Shown here piece by piece: positions 35,607 through 47,017 of a stretch of DNA of 64,000 nucleotides. The notes beneath the pieces were generated by a model, which was given only the letters and a program-made list of their open reading frames with translations, searched no databases and had not been told where the DNA came from. Origin of the DNA: Rhododendron vialii (taxonomy: Eukaryota > Streptophyta > Magnoliopsida > Ericales > Ericaceae); assembly GCF_030253575.1 (NCBI RefSeq), contig NC_080564.1:2462501-2526500 (forward strand). The letters are read 5' to 3'. A program made the translations under genes and the position numbers. How positions within the stretch are numbered: position 1 is the stretch's first letter; each line of letters starts with the position of its first letter.

Positions 35607-36949
35607 CTAGTAACGATATCCAATGTGGGTGAAAACCAGAAACGATCAAATGGATTAGTGTTTTGATGCACGAGGGGATTTCTTGATTCCTTTGGCTCAA
35701 TTAAGAAACAAGAACTTTGAGAGAGGAGAGAGAGAGAGAGAGGGTGGAGGAGGGAGAAAGTGGGTTTCAATCTTTGTTTTTTTTGATCGGCGGTTTCAAT
35801 CTTTTTAAAGAGGGGCCATTGATCTTGGACTGCAAATTGGGTCATTGCTTGGAAGTTGCATTAAATTGGTCGGACTGGTACTGTTCTACTCAAATATTCA
35901 AAATCCTATCCCAAAATGGAAATAATTTTAAAGAAAAAGTCCACACGCAATGCGTTTGGTCGTAGCATTTTTTTCCGTAGTAGCATTTTTTTAGTTTATT
36001 TAGTAGTAGCATTTTTTTCCGTAGTCTTTCATTAATTTATTTATACTTTGCAGACGGATTTTGACTTTTATTTCAACAAGAGAAATACTACTAAATTTGT
36101 TTATCAGACAAAAGAAATACTATTTAATACTCCGTACAAGAAAAAAAAAAGTATGTAGAACAAGTACAGGAGATGAGGGGCTCATCCTAATGTCAAAATC
36201 AAATCCAACATGTGAGCCAAACCAAGAATGATGCCCCCTTTTCGTTAAAGTTTTTATTTTTTAAGCACTTATTTTTTGCTTTATAAGATAGTTCATTCTT
36301 CCACAATATATCACTTTAATTTAAAAAATAAAATAAGTATTATTTCCCTTAGCGAAACAAGATCTGAATGATTGATTCCAAATCCATCGTGTGGAAATTT
36401 TCCAATAGAAGTTGTTTCAGTTTCATAAGTGTAGTATCCCAGATTTCTAGGAGAAAAATAGTGATTTGTATATAAAATGGATAGCCTTTGGTGTTTACCA
36501 GGGTTTTTGTAACTTGCATAAAGATTGTGTTGCTTGGGGAGACTTGTATCTGTGATCAAAATCTATATAGAGTTTTTCATAATAACCAAATCCTTTCGAG
36601 ATCAAAAAATAAACCAATTCTCTTCTTCTTCTCATTTTTTTGTTTTGGTTTAAAGGTAGCATGAGTTTTATGCTAATAAAAAAAAAATTAAAAAAACCCT
36701 CAAAACTAATCAACAAAAAGGGTGGAAGGAGGCGACCAACGTAGCAAAACCTCTTTGGGCGTGACCATAGGAGTTCCCTACCCGCCGGTGGAATGTCCGG
36801 TTGAGCCACAGCTATTGTCTATGAGAATGAGCCGTCACCACGGCACCACCTAGGTACACGTTGGCAGGAGCACAAAATCTCCAATCCTGCCACGTGCACT
36901 ACTCGAAACCGAGCCACGCCTGTGGAAAGAGGGATGCCCAACCAACGAG
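35607..36949. other. 5' flank of the minus LecRK
   Basis: About 35715-35965 is the LecRK upstream region: a short (GA)n run, then GGGTCATTGCTTGGAAGTTGC and GTCCACACGCAATGC. This segment recurs near 55.5 kb and partly near 60.85 kb. About 36228-36366 is a small MITE of the 33276 family. Nothing else is recognised. Confidence 0.6.
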
Positions 36950-37324
36950 ACTACCACAATTAGGAAAAGTGGAGACATGATCTTTTTTCTTTTATTCTCG
37001 GCAAAAGTACATAAATACCCCTTCAACTATCATTTTTTCCCACGGAGATCCCCTAATCTTTAAAAACGCCCAAGGAGACCCCTTCAACTATTCCCCGTTA
37101 CCTAGGTGACACCTTTCCGTCTTAGAACTGTTAGCTGGAAGCTCACTTGTCAGAGATTTGGGCTTTCTTTTGGACAAAAACGCCCTTTGTCCATACTATA
37201 TACACCTTCTTCCCCATTAAGACCTCTCTCTCTCTCTCTCTCCCCCCCCCCCCTCTCTCCCTTCGACCCACACCATTTTTAGATACCCTCCCCAATCTCT
37301 CTCTCTCTCTCTCTGTAGGCAGCC

Positions 37325-37922
37325 ATGGTAAATGTCAACAGTAGTAACAACAGTCGCCAAAGCCGTAGTCATAGCTACAGCTCCAACCAAACCCAGAACT
37401 GGGTTGATGTTTACTGTCGTTGTAGAGAAAAAGCCCCCTTGAGGACTTCCAAAACAAATGCTAACCTTGGAAGGAGATTCTTGGGGTGTGTGAATTATGA
37501 GGTTAGTTAATGGCTACAATAATCCAATTTTGAGCGCTAATTTTTGGTATTCTACATTATTTGTCCTAATTTGTTTTTTTTTAATCGGTTTGTAGGAGAA
37601 GAATGCATGGAAATTTTTCATATGGGTTGATCCTTCTACTTGCCCTAGAGGACTAGACTATGGTAGACACTTGCAGGAAAAAATCAAAGAGCTGCAAGAA
37701 AAGGAAGAGAAGATGGAGAGGCTCAATGAAGTTATGGAAAAGGACCTGAAAAAGATGATAAAGAAGATGGACAAGCTGTGGAGAATTAACAATGAATTGA
37801 AGAAGAAAAATGAAGTGATGTGGAAATGCAATGTGCTGGGCATGGTAGTTATATGTGTACTTTTGGTAGTTTGGTTGGCTAATTGGAAACACACCTATAG
37901 GGGGATGTTGTACCTGCCATGA
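37325..37922 (+). CDS. GRF-type zinc finger protein with C-terminal coiled coil and membrane helix (in MULE)
   Basis: Two exons, 37325-37501 and 37596-37922, give 167 residues. After a Ser/Asn-rich head the GRF zinc ribbon reads VYCRCREKAPLRTSKT, then GRRFLGC and FFIWVD, with Cys ligands CRC, GC and STC. A Lys/Glu-rich coiled coil (about 80-140) follows, then one hydrophobic helix (MVVICVLLVVWLANW) near the C-terminus. GRF domains bind nucleic acid in other proteins. The role of this short membrane-anchored plant form is not known. The gene lies wholly inside a MULE, opposite to the transposase, with no stop or frame break. It is either captured cargo or a proper element gene. The ATG has a good context (GCCATGG). 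Confidence 0.8.
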
Positions 37923-38638
37923 ACTTGTGGAAGATGTAATCACCCTAATACAATGAAATATATGCTTTGCGTTTTGGTAAACTTGTGTTCTCCACTCATG
38001 TGGTTTGTGTTAACATGAATGGCTTACTAACAGTCACTGGCCATACCAAAACACAGTCATAAGCCTTACACAAAGACATTACAAAAGCTGCAGTCATAAG
38101 CCTTACACAAAGGCATTACTAATAGGCCCTTACTAATATAAAGTCAAAAGCCTTGCACAAAGTCTTACAAAAATAAAGTCATAAGCCTTGTGCCATTACA
38201 AGGCATACCCATTCACAAGGCATTACAAAAATTTAGGCTATCTACCTCAAGTCAAGTCATGAAAAATCATTTGGTGGGACCATATGAAGCTTGGGAGGAA
38301 ATAGTAGTCATAACTCTGCCATTCCTAGTAATTGTACCTTATGGCGTAAACTTTGATGCTGAGGTACTGGATTGTTGACTGGAAAACTAACGTTCACCAA
38401 CTTTTGTCAATCTCTTGGAAGCCTAACAAAATACACAAGCAACTAGTACATAAGTCATATGCATTATCATAGTCAATTAAAATTGTACACAGTTAACAAA
38501 ATACACAAGCAACTATACCTTGTTCTGTTGTGGTTGGTCAACTGACTTTCTTTTACCATTTGCCACACTTCCACTTGCAGCAGATGCATTCCCACTTTCA
38601 ATACCTCCACCCCTTCCTTTCCCAGTTCCTCTGCCCCT

Positions 38639-41320
38639 TCATCTGCCAGTTTTTCTTCCTCTTCCTCTGCCAACAGTCCCACTTCCACTACCTTTTGGCT
38701 TACCAACTGGTTGCACACCACCTCCAAACTTGGCCTTCTGTTTTCCATAGTACTTGCCCTTATGTTTAATCCAACTCTCTTGTGGTGTTGTACAAGTTCT
38801 CACATTGTGCCCAAATTGGCCACATTTTCTGCACATGATAGTAGTACTATGCTTCCTAACCTTGTAAGGATTATTGGGCTCATCCTCTCCTTTTCTCCTA
38901 GCCTTCTTTGGTCTCCCAATTGTTGATCTTAAAAGTGGAGGCATTATTAGATCACATTTAGTTTGTGGCCATAAGCTTTTATCTGGTATTGGATTAATCC
39001 TATAGTTGTAAGTCCTAACAAATGTATCAGTTGTGTAACATTGATTCACATAATCTTCAGGTAGGGCCTTGTGAGTTATGATGGCTGCACATGCATGATT
39101 GCAAGGAATTCCACTGAGATCCCACTTTCTACAAGTGCAGGAGTGGTCCCCAATATCAACCACAAATGTTTTGTTTGTACTAGTTACCTCAAACACTGTC
39201 CCCCCCGAGTATATCACTGCCAATCCTCTTGCTTTCACCTTTTTCTTCTCAACTTTCTTACCAATACTTGGACACAACTTACCCTTGAACTTTTGACTGA
39301 ATTCAAGTCTTTGCACATACTTTACCATCAGTTGTTTCCTTATTGTCTCTATTACTATCAGTATGGGCTTATCCTTTGCCTCCTCTATCCATCTATTAAA
39401 ACACTCACTCATGTTGTTGTCCATTCTGTTAACCTTGGACCTAGGGCTGTAGTAGGCTCTAGCCCAAACCTATTTTTCCTCACTCAGCATCCACTCATAT
39501 GCCTTTTTATCTACCCTCTTCATGTCTGCCATTTGTTTATTGAGCTCTGAAACTGTGTAAGCAGAGGCTGCTCCCCAAAACAAATCTTTGTACTCTTTCC
39601 CTTTGTAGGTCTTGTTATAATTGGCATACATATGCCTTAGATAAAATTTTTGCTCCACATTAGGCATGAGTCTTTTGAATGATTCAACTAAACCCTGCAA
39701 TCAATAAATTAAGGAAATGATAATAAATACCATTAATATTACAATAAATTTCTGCAATTACAACATAAAACAAGGCAAAGAATAATGAATATGGTTACCT
39801 ACTGCTTGTCAGACATGAAACACCATCCCCTCTCCTCAGGTCTTCTTATTACTTGCATCAAATGCTCTAAAAACCAACCTCAACTGTCCTTAAGTTCTAC
39901 TTCAACAATGGCAATACACAGAGTGTACATTTGGTTATTGGCATCTCTCCCCACTGCAGCCATAAGTTGTCCACCATAATGCCCTTTAAGGAAGCATGCA
40001 TCTAAACCTATGAAAGGTCTGCAGCCAGTAAGAAATCCCTTTGCCTGAGCATCAAAGCATATGAACAATCTTTGGAAAAACACAGTTGAGTTTATCCTTT
40101 TCACCTTAAGAAGTGCAGTTGATCCTGGGTTTTTGTTGATCAAAATCTGACAATAATCCCTTATTCTCAAGTATTATTCCTCATGACTCTCCTGGATTGT
40201 TTGTAGAGCAACTCTCCTGGCCTTATAAACCTTCTTCCTTGACACATGCAACATCCAATCCCTCTTAACATCATTTTTTAGCGTTTTCACATTTTTATCT
40301 GGTTCATCTGTCAACACCTCCATGTACTTACCAGCTATCCACTTAGATGTTGCATACTTGTTGATGTATTTTCTGGTACAACAATGGTCAGCTCTGATAT
40401 TCTTAATCTGGAATGACTTCTCACCAAGCATTGGTGATGCATGTAACCTAAAACCACATTTCTCTTTGCAAATGATAGTGACTCTTGTACTTTCATTCTT
40501 CAAGTAGGTGTATTCACACCCTTCCCTAATGTGGAACTCTTTGAAGAGAGCTTTGAAGGCAGTCACATTAGGGAAAACCATACCCTCCATAAGTCTGGGG
40601 TTCTCCATATCTTTATCCTGGTCAAACTCAACTAACTTATGCTTCTTTATGTTGCCACCCTCATCCTCTGGATTCGATAAACATCCTAGGTCATCATCAC
40701 TCTTATCATTAAATTCTCCTTCCTCATTCACAGTCATAACGGCAAGCCCTTGTTCAACCTCCTCCTCATCATCTTCAGATGAGTTAGCAAAGCCACTAAA
40801 CTCGTCATCATCAGTGCCACCATCACTGTCACCATCACTTTCATCTCTGTGTCATCACCAATTTCCCAATCTTTATCAGAATCATCATCACTCTCAAGTG
40901 GACCAGCTGGTATTATACCTTCATCAAGATTAACTATGTCATCAAAGTCATGAAGGTCTATTAAGTCATCAATTTGCACACTAAGGCCAACCTTAGTCAA
41001 ACTAGATACCTATTCACCACTAGGTTTGTTTTGCTCCATCATAGGGTTGTGGATATAGATATCAATCACATAAGAGTTGCTATCCTTGTGCATTTCAAAC
41101 ATGGCTAACATTGTTTTGTCAGAGGTTACACCCACCAACCTATCATCCATAGTTTGATTGACACTATAATTCCTTCACTACCGCCTTTAGATCAATGTAT
41201 GACTTCATGTCAGGGTCAATCTTAAGTGAGGTCACACTCCCACCAACATACATTTTTTTGGGTCCCTCAGAAATATACTCTCCATGGTAAAACAAAAGTG
41301 TTACTGATGGATAAGCCATT
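38639..41320 (-). pseudogene. MURA-type Mutator transposase, decayed
   Basis: In order on minus: an N-terminal PB1-like segment (ATG at about 41320; MYVGGSVTSLKIDPD), an acidic region, the MuDR DNA-binding domain (EGMVFPNVTAFKALFKEFH, CGFRLHASP), the DDE-type MULE domain (RPFIGLDACFLKGHYGGQL, where the first catalytic Asp lies; AVGRDANNQMYTL), the SWIM zinc finger (CTCRKWDLSGIPCNHACAAI) and a CCHC knuckle (CRKCGQFGHNVRTC). At least four premature stops (41030-41032, 40174-40176, 39880-39882, 39470-39472), a probable fifth at 39799-39801 beside an intron donor, and frame changes near 41160 and 40850 show that it cannot make a whole protein. A short intron lies at about 39700-39798. Several stops fit C-to-T change at CAA, CAG or TGG codons. 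Confidence 0.88.
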
Positions 41321-41965
41321 TGTCAACTGAAAGGTAAACAATAAAACCAAAAACAATGGTCAATAATTGGTTCTATTTGGACAAAGACAGACATGAGGGA
41401 CCAAAGCATATGACTAATGCATAATGGGGGGACCAATAGTAGAAAAAAACATTAAAAGGGCATACCAAACAGAAAACAACAAAGCCCCAAATAACATACA
41501 TATAATTGCTTTTGTTTGGAGATGGACAAGGACATACATGGGGGACCAAAGTAGAGGAGTTGTGCATAATGGGGGTGGGGGGACCAGTAGTAGAAAAAAC
41601 CATTAAAAGGCCATACCAATCGAAAAACAACAAAAGTCCCAATTTTTAATTTTGTAACCAAGTCTAACCCAATTTTTAATTAGAGTATATACATTAAGAT
41701 ACTACTTCCAAGAACCCTAATATTCTCATACAAATTCCCAAACATACAGATATAACATATACTATGTCAACTTAAATCAACATTCGCGCCATAGTGTCAA
41801 TACATCTAGGGTTTTTCCTATTACAACACATACCTTCAAACTAGGGTTCGATCGAATGAGCAGAGCGTTTAAACTATAGTTATTCAGTTGCCACGATCCT
41901 CGATCTAGGGGTTTTTTTGGGGATCGAAGTCAGGAGTGGGAGAAGGGGAGAGAGAGAGAGTTGCC

Positions 41966-41967
<2 letters not shown>

Positions 41968-42030
<63 letters not shown>
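41968..42030. repeat. (GA)n microsatellite
   Basis: About 31 uninterrupted GA units inside the right end of the MULE. CT runs at about 37224-37265 and 37298-37315 near the left end are the counterpart in inverted orientation. Confidence 0.95.
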
Positions 42031-42031
<1 letters not shown>

Positions 42032-42330
42032 ACTGATCGATTGTATGAGCAGAGCTTGAATCGTCTCACCGTATATAATAAAAATGGTATCTTAGTCATT
42101 TCATTTGTTCCGTTAAAGGAGTTTGCTTTTTTTTTTCTTTTCTTGTAGTTGAGGGGGTCAGCGTTTTTAAAGGTTAGGGGGTCTCCGTGGAAAAAAATGA
42201 TAGTTGAGGGAGTGTTTATGTACTTTTGCCTTTATTCTCAACTTCCTTGTTTGGATAAAACAATTAAACAAGGAGGTTAAGAATAAAAGAAAAAGAATCA
42301 TATGTCTCCACTTTTTCCGATCTTTACGAC

Positions 42331-43711
42331 TCCACCAATTTGCAGTCATATTTGAAAAAAGATTATAGCCTCCACCAGTAGTACATATAAACTTTAAAAT
42401 TAGGACAACAAACTAACAAGAGAATTCTCTTTTTTTATCTGCTAACAAGAAAATTCATTAGCTACAGAATGAGTTTAACCCAAACATGCATCTTTTACCC
42501 TAATAAGGGTGTGTTTTACTAACTAAAATATAAATACTTATTTTTTTTGAATTAAAGGTGGCATATTGTGAGAGAATGACATGTCTTGTAAAACAGAAAA
42601 TAAGTATTTAAAAAAAAACCCTTAGCAGAACGGGGAGTCAGAATCTAGTTTTGATGGGGTTTTTAACAAAACATACCAATTGCAAAAATTTCTTCCTTTC
42701 TTGATCTTATGGCCAATCTTCTTGAATCCAAAGCTGGTGCAAACGATTCGTAATACAAAAGAAGTAACAAAATAAAGGAGCAATGCGCTCTTCCAAGTTA
42801 TATAGAACAAGAAGAACGCCCATTTGGTGCTATGTGCAGCCAAACGATTTTCTAAACCATTTTTAGGAAATCACTCAGTAAATCAACAAATCCTGATTTC
42901 CCTTTCACCTTCAAGTTTATGAAACATCTTTTAGCAAATTGTCTGTTAAAAGTTAAATGAGATGCCTGTAACCTGATACGAACACCGTGGTTATAGCTAC
43001 GAGACCTTTGGCTCAACGGCATCAAAAGGGTATTTACGTGCCAGGAGAATAGATATCAGTTCAACTCAACTCTCAAGATGTTAATTAGGCTATTCTAGCA
43101 AAAAAGATTTTTGCCAACCCAAAAAAATACGATTTATTATAGAAATCTAGGGAGACAATTTCCAAGCAATGCGGCATCAAAACGAAATGGGAGATCCTGT
43201 TGATCATCAAAGATCAGCATGGGTGTTGTTACTAATCTCAATCGTCTAAAAATGTTTTGAATGGTCCAAATTTTAAGAAGACTTTCTAGGAAGATTTTTT
43301 CTTTAAAATCTGAATCATTAAATGTCGAGATGGATGGTCTGAATGGGGGACAACAGCCATGCTGACCTTTGAGGTAATAGGATCTCCAGTTTGATCAAAA
43401 CATTGATAGAGAAATAGTCAAGTGCCGCAAAAGTACCCTCTTGCCCATTATGTGTATGTATTTAAAAGGTCCATTACGTCTCTCCTAGTAATTAATTGCC
43501 TAGGTGAATTGGTACGTGAAATTACCCTCTTGCCTTCCTCCAAAGTGCCGCGAAAGTTAGAGCGGAGGAACTCAACAAGTTAAGTGAATGACGGGAAAAG
43601 AAAGACTTGCTTTCACAATTGAATCCAACAAAATCTTCTGTCTCTCCCAAATTTAAATCCCCGTGATGGCCATATTTCCGCCCCACATGTTCTCGGCCAC
43701 AGTGACGCCTG
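42331..43711. other. Spacer between the MULE and the LecRK pseudogene
   Basis: Holds a small MITE at about 42503-42640 (33276 family, inverted), a SINE-like segment at about 42995-43115 (TTGGCTCAACGGC A-box-like, CAGTTCAACTCA B-box-like), and a MITE at about 43205-43372 (GATCAGCATGGGTGTTGTT against ACAACAGCCATGCTGAC). From about 43560 it becomes similar to the proximal 5' flanks of the other plus-strand LecRK genes. Confidence 0.55.
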
Positions 43712-46378
43712 ATGGGATTTGCGGTGAAGCTCCATATGATTGCCGCCGCGCTCCTCTGTTTCACGGCGGTAGCTGGCCCGAACCTCAAAACTTTCACCGC
43801 TACCTACGGACCATTCAATTCCAGCTATTACGAAATATTCCAGTTGGAGAACTCGGCCGCCGTCGCCAGCAACGCTCTCCAACTGACCACGGATTATACA
43901 GCCAACCACAGTACCTTGTTGAACCCGCCACTCGAGAATCAGTCCGGACGAGTGATGTTGAAACAACGATTCAAGTTATGGGAACAAGGTTACAACGAAA
44001 CCTCGGACAGGGTCGCTTCGTTCAACTCCTCCTTCCTCTTCAGCGTCTGCCCGTTGGGCGGCCGTAATACCACCCCGGGCGAAGGGCTGGCTTTCGTCAT
44101 AGGCCCGGACACGTACATTCCGGCAAACAGTTTCGGCCAATATATGGGCCTGACCAACTTCAGTACCGATGGCTCCCCCGAAAGCCGCTTGGTCGCCATC
44201 GAGTTCGACAATGTTAAGCAGGAATTTAATCCGGATGCAAACCATGTGGGACTCAATATAAACAGTATCATATCTACTGTTAATGCCTCTTTGACTCCAT
44301 TGGGAATTGAACTTGCTCCACAGGGCGAGGTCAAGTATTACAATGTCTGGGTCCAGTACGATGGGATCAATAAGGACATTGAGGTGTACATTGCACGACA
44401 GGCCCAGTTACATGGGAAGACGCCCTCCAGGCCCGATTCACCGGTCCTGAAATCAAATCTTGACTTGGGAGAGGTTTTGGATCAGTACTTGTACTTCGGT
44501 TTCTCAGCTTCGACAGGATTTGGTTTGCAGATCAATAGTATCTATAGGTGGAACTTGACGGTGGACTCCTATGATCTGGAGGACAAACATCCTCTGTTGA
44601 AAAAGACTCTACTTGTAATTGGGGTCGGGGTCGGGGTTCCACTGCTTATGATGGCAGTGACGGGCTATTATTACCTACGCAAAAAGCGATCATTTGCACA
44701 GTCCAGGTACACCATCTTGCTAGGGGAATTGAAGAGGTTGCCAGGAACCCCAAGGGAGTTCCAATTCAAGGATTTGAAGAAGGCGACCAACAACTTAGAC
44801 GAGAAGAACAAGTTGGGCCAGGGTGGTTTCGGTGTAGTTTATTGAGGCCACCTGCAGGATGAAAATCTGGAGGTGGCCGTCAAGTGGTTTTCCAGGGAAA
44901 CTATCAAGGCTCAGGATGACTTCATGGCAGAGATCACCGTCATCAATTGTCTTCGTCACAAACATCTTGTCTGTTTGCTAGGTAAGTCATTTTTGAAGTT
45001 TACAACTCTCTCGTCGTCAAGTTGCTTCTAGTATTAACTTCATATAGTAGCAGTGATTTATGGCATTGACTGGCAGTTTAATGTTTCATTCCATTGAAAC
45101 GTTGGTTCAATATTCTTCTTAGACACATACTATTATTAGAGATCAATCAATTTTTTTTTATATTCCGATAGCTTATTTTTTGATGTAAAAAACTTTTATG
45201 GACTATTTTTTCACTGTCACTAATCATTTTGCTCTCAGGGGATTGGGGGACAATATTTTGAGTTCCCCAAATAATTTTGCTCTCGGGACCAAAAATTTGG
45301 CTACGAAGGTCATCGAAACTCTGTTCGTTTTGTTCAGTTCGTTCCTAAAAACTATACTTAGCTTGAAATGAATGTTCTCCGAAGGGATTCCTTTTTGGAA
45401 CCTAATTGAGGAGTTGTTCAAAAACCACATCATTTTTCGGTTAGCAGAATATTTGGTAGCTAAAACATTTTGTGGACAATTTTGTTTTACTTTTATGAAC
45501 CAAATTGAGGAGTTCTGTTTATTTGTTTGTGATAGGATGGTGTCACAAGAAATGGAAGCTGCTACTTGTATATGACTACATGCCAAACGGTAGTCTCGAC
45601 GCACACCTATTCACTAGTGCATTAGACAACAAGTCACTAAGCTAGGATTTGCGTTACAAGATCATCTCAGGGGTGGCCTCGGCCCTGCACTATCTCCACA
45701 TCGAGTACAATCAAAGGGTAGTCCACCGGGACCTTAAGGCCAGTAACATCATGCTAGACTCTGACTTCAATGCCCGACTTGGGGATTTCGGCCTTGTCTG
45801 TGCTCTAGACAAGGAGAAGACCTTGTATATAGAGGCCGAGGGCGTGGCTGGCACACTGGGGTACATAGCGCCTGAATGCTTCTTGACGGGTAAGGCCACC
45901 CAGCAGTCTGACGTCTATGCATTGGGCGCAGTTTTGTTGGAAATAGTTTGTGGCTTGCAACCTGGAACCAGGATTGGTGCGTTCCAGTTTTTGGTCGACT
46001 GGGTTTGGTCCTTGCACCGGGAAGGCCGGATATTAGATGCTGTAGAAGAGCGGCTCAGAGATGAGTATGTTGTTGACGCGCGAAGCTCAGAAAGTGCTGA
46101 TTTTGGCTTTGGCGTGTTCTCATCCTATAGCGAACAAAAGGCCTAGAACTCATGAAATTGTTCAGATCATATGTGGTTTAGTTCCGGTGCCTTATGTGCC
46201 GCCATTCAAACCAACCTTCATATGACTGCCGATGCCCTCCGTTGAGGATGATGATATTAGCAGCTTGGCTAGCACGACAGAGACAAGGTCCTTGCTAATG
46301 GCCCATTTGGAATTAGACTTCACTTCGCAATGCTTCAGCCGAGAGCTTTGTGCCAGTGACATATTCAATATTGTATAG
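43712..46378 (+). pseudogene. L-type lectin receptor kinase pseudogene
   Basis: Exons 43712-44981 and 45536-46378 line up with the intact paralogues. The ATG, signal peptide (AAALLCFTAVAG), lectin domain (RVASFNSSFLFSV, VWVQYDG, YFGFSASTG) and membrane helix are good. The kinase is damaged: TGA at 44843-44845 directly after GQGGFGVVY (CGA in the paralogues), TAG at 45643-45645 (a Trp codon in the paralogues), a 4-base insertion near 46077, and TGA at 46223-46225 in the tail. A transcript could still give a secreted or membrane-anchored lectin part ending at residue 377, before the catalytic Lys. No kinase is possible. Confidence 0.9.
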
Positions 46379-46399
46379 TTTGTTTTGTAAATTATGAAA

Positions 46400-46670
46400 A
46401 TTTATTTATATAGATTACCTAGGTATATAGATTTGCTATGTTTGATATTTAGGGCTTGTTCGGCTTAATAAGCCATTTGACTTAATTTTGTTTTTATTCA
46501 AAAAAAATTCACATTTGTTAGTTTTTCGTAATTTTTTTTGAAGATTATTGCTTCATCATGACGAGAGGAATCTAAAAAGTAAAAAATTACAATCGAAATC
46601 CAATTTTTTCAAATAAAGACAAATATAAGCCAATAAACCAATTTTCTTGTCTTTATTAAAAAAAAAAAAA
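46400..46670. other. MITE-like AT-rich insert
   Basis: The left GGGCTTGTTCGGCTTAATAAGCC and right AAGCCAATAAACCAATTTTC partly complement each other. The inside resembles, in opposite orientation, the segment at about 54100-54270. It separates the pseudogene from the next LecRK fragment. Confidence 0.4.
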
Positions 46671-47017
46671 TTTGTGGCTTGCGACCTAGAAGAATGATTG
46701 ATGGGTTTGGTTGACTGGGTCTAGTCCTTGCACCGCGTAGGCCGGATATTAGATGCTGTAGAAGGAGCGGCTCAAAGATGAGTATGTTGTTGAGGAAGCA
46801 AAGAAAGTGCTGATTTTGGCTTTGGCATGCATGTTGTCAACCAATAGCAAGCTTAAGGCCTAGAACTCAAGGAATTGTTCAAATCATATCTGGTTTAGCT
46901 CCGGTGCCGTATGTGCCACCATTTAAACCAGCCTTTTCTTGGTCGTCAATGCCCTCCGTGGGAGAAGAAGATATCAGCAGCTCGGCCAGCCTACAGAGAC
47001 AACGTCCTTTCTAATAG
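46671..47017 (+). pseudogene. LecRK kinase C-terminal fragment
   Basis: Matches the end of the kinase and the tail of the neighbouring genes: TTTGTGGCTTGCGACCTAG, GGCCGGATATTAGATGCTGTAG, GCTCCGGTGCCGTATGTGCC and the GAAGATATCAGCAGC tail. Several small insertions and deletions break the frame. It repeats sequence already present in the pseudogene just upstream, so it is a second, truncated tandem copy. Confidence 0.88.

Larger units (their letters stand above)
37000..42230. mobile_element. Mutator-like element (MULE) with GRF gene and decayed MURA transposase
   Basis: The termini GGCAAAAGTACATAAA and its complement extend as inverted repeats of about 80 bp or more, with shared TTCAACTATCATTTTTT and CACGGAGA words. 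A perfect 9-bp target duplication, TTTATTCTC, lies at 36991-36999 and 42231-42239; that length is diagnostic for Mutator elements. Inside are a two-exon GRF zinc-finger gene on plus and a MURA-type transposase on minus. CT-rich tracts occur near the left end and a (GA)n tract at 41968-42030 near the right. The duplication is intact, so insertion is fairly recent, yet the transposase is broken. Length is 5231 bp. Confidence 0.92.
36950..42330. mobile_element. Fold-back MITE split by the Mutator-like element
   Basis: The left part 36960-36999 (GGAAAAGTGGAGACAT, then CTTTTATTCTC) is the inverted complement of the right part 42275-42321 (AAGAATAAAAG, ATGTCTCCACTTTTTCC). The centre AACTTCCTTGTTT...AAACAAGGAGGTT (42240-42275) completes a palindrome of about 120 bp once the 5.2-kb insert is left out. 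Only the two outer pieces belong to this element. Confidence 0.75.

Noticed and set aside
41936-42148. Frames rich in Arg-Glu or Leu-Ser
   Set aside because: Pure translation of the (GA)n microsatellite.
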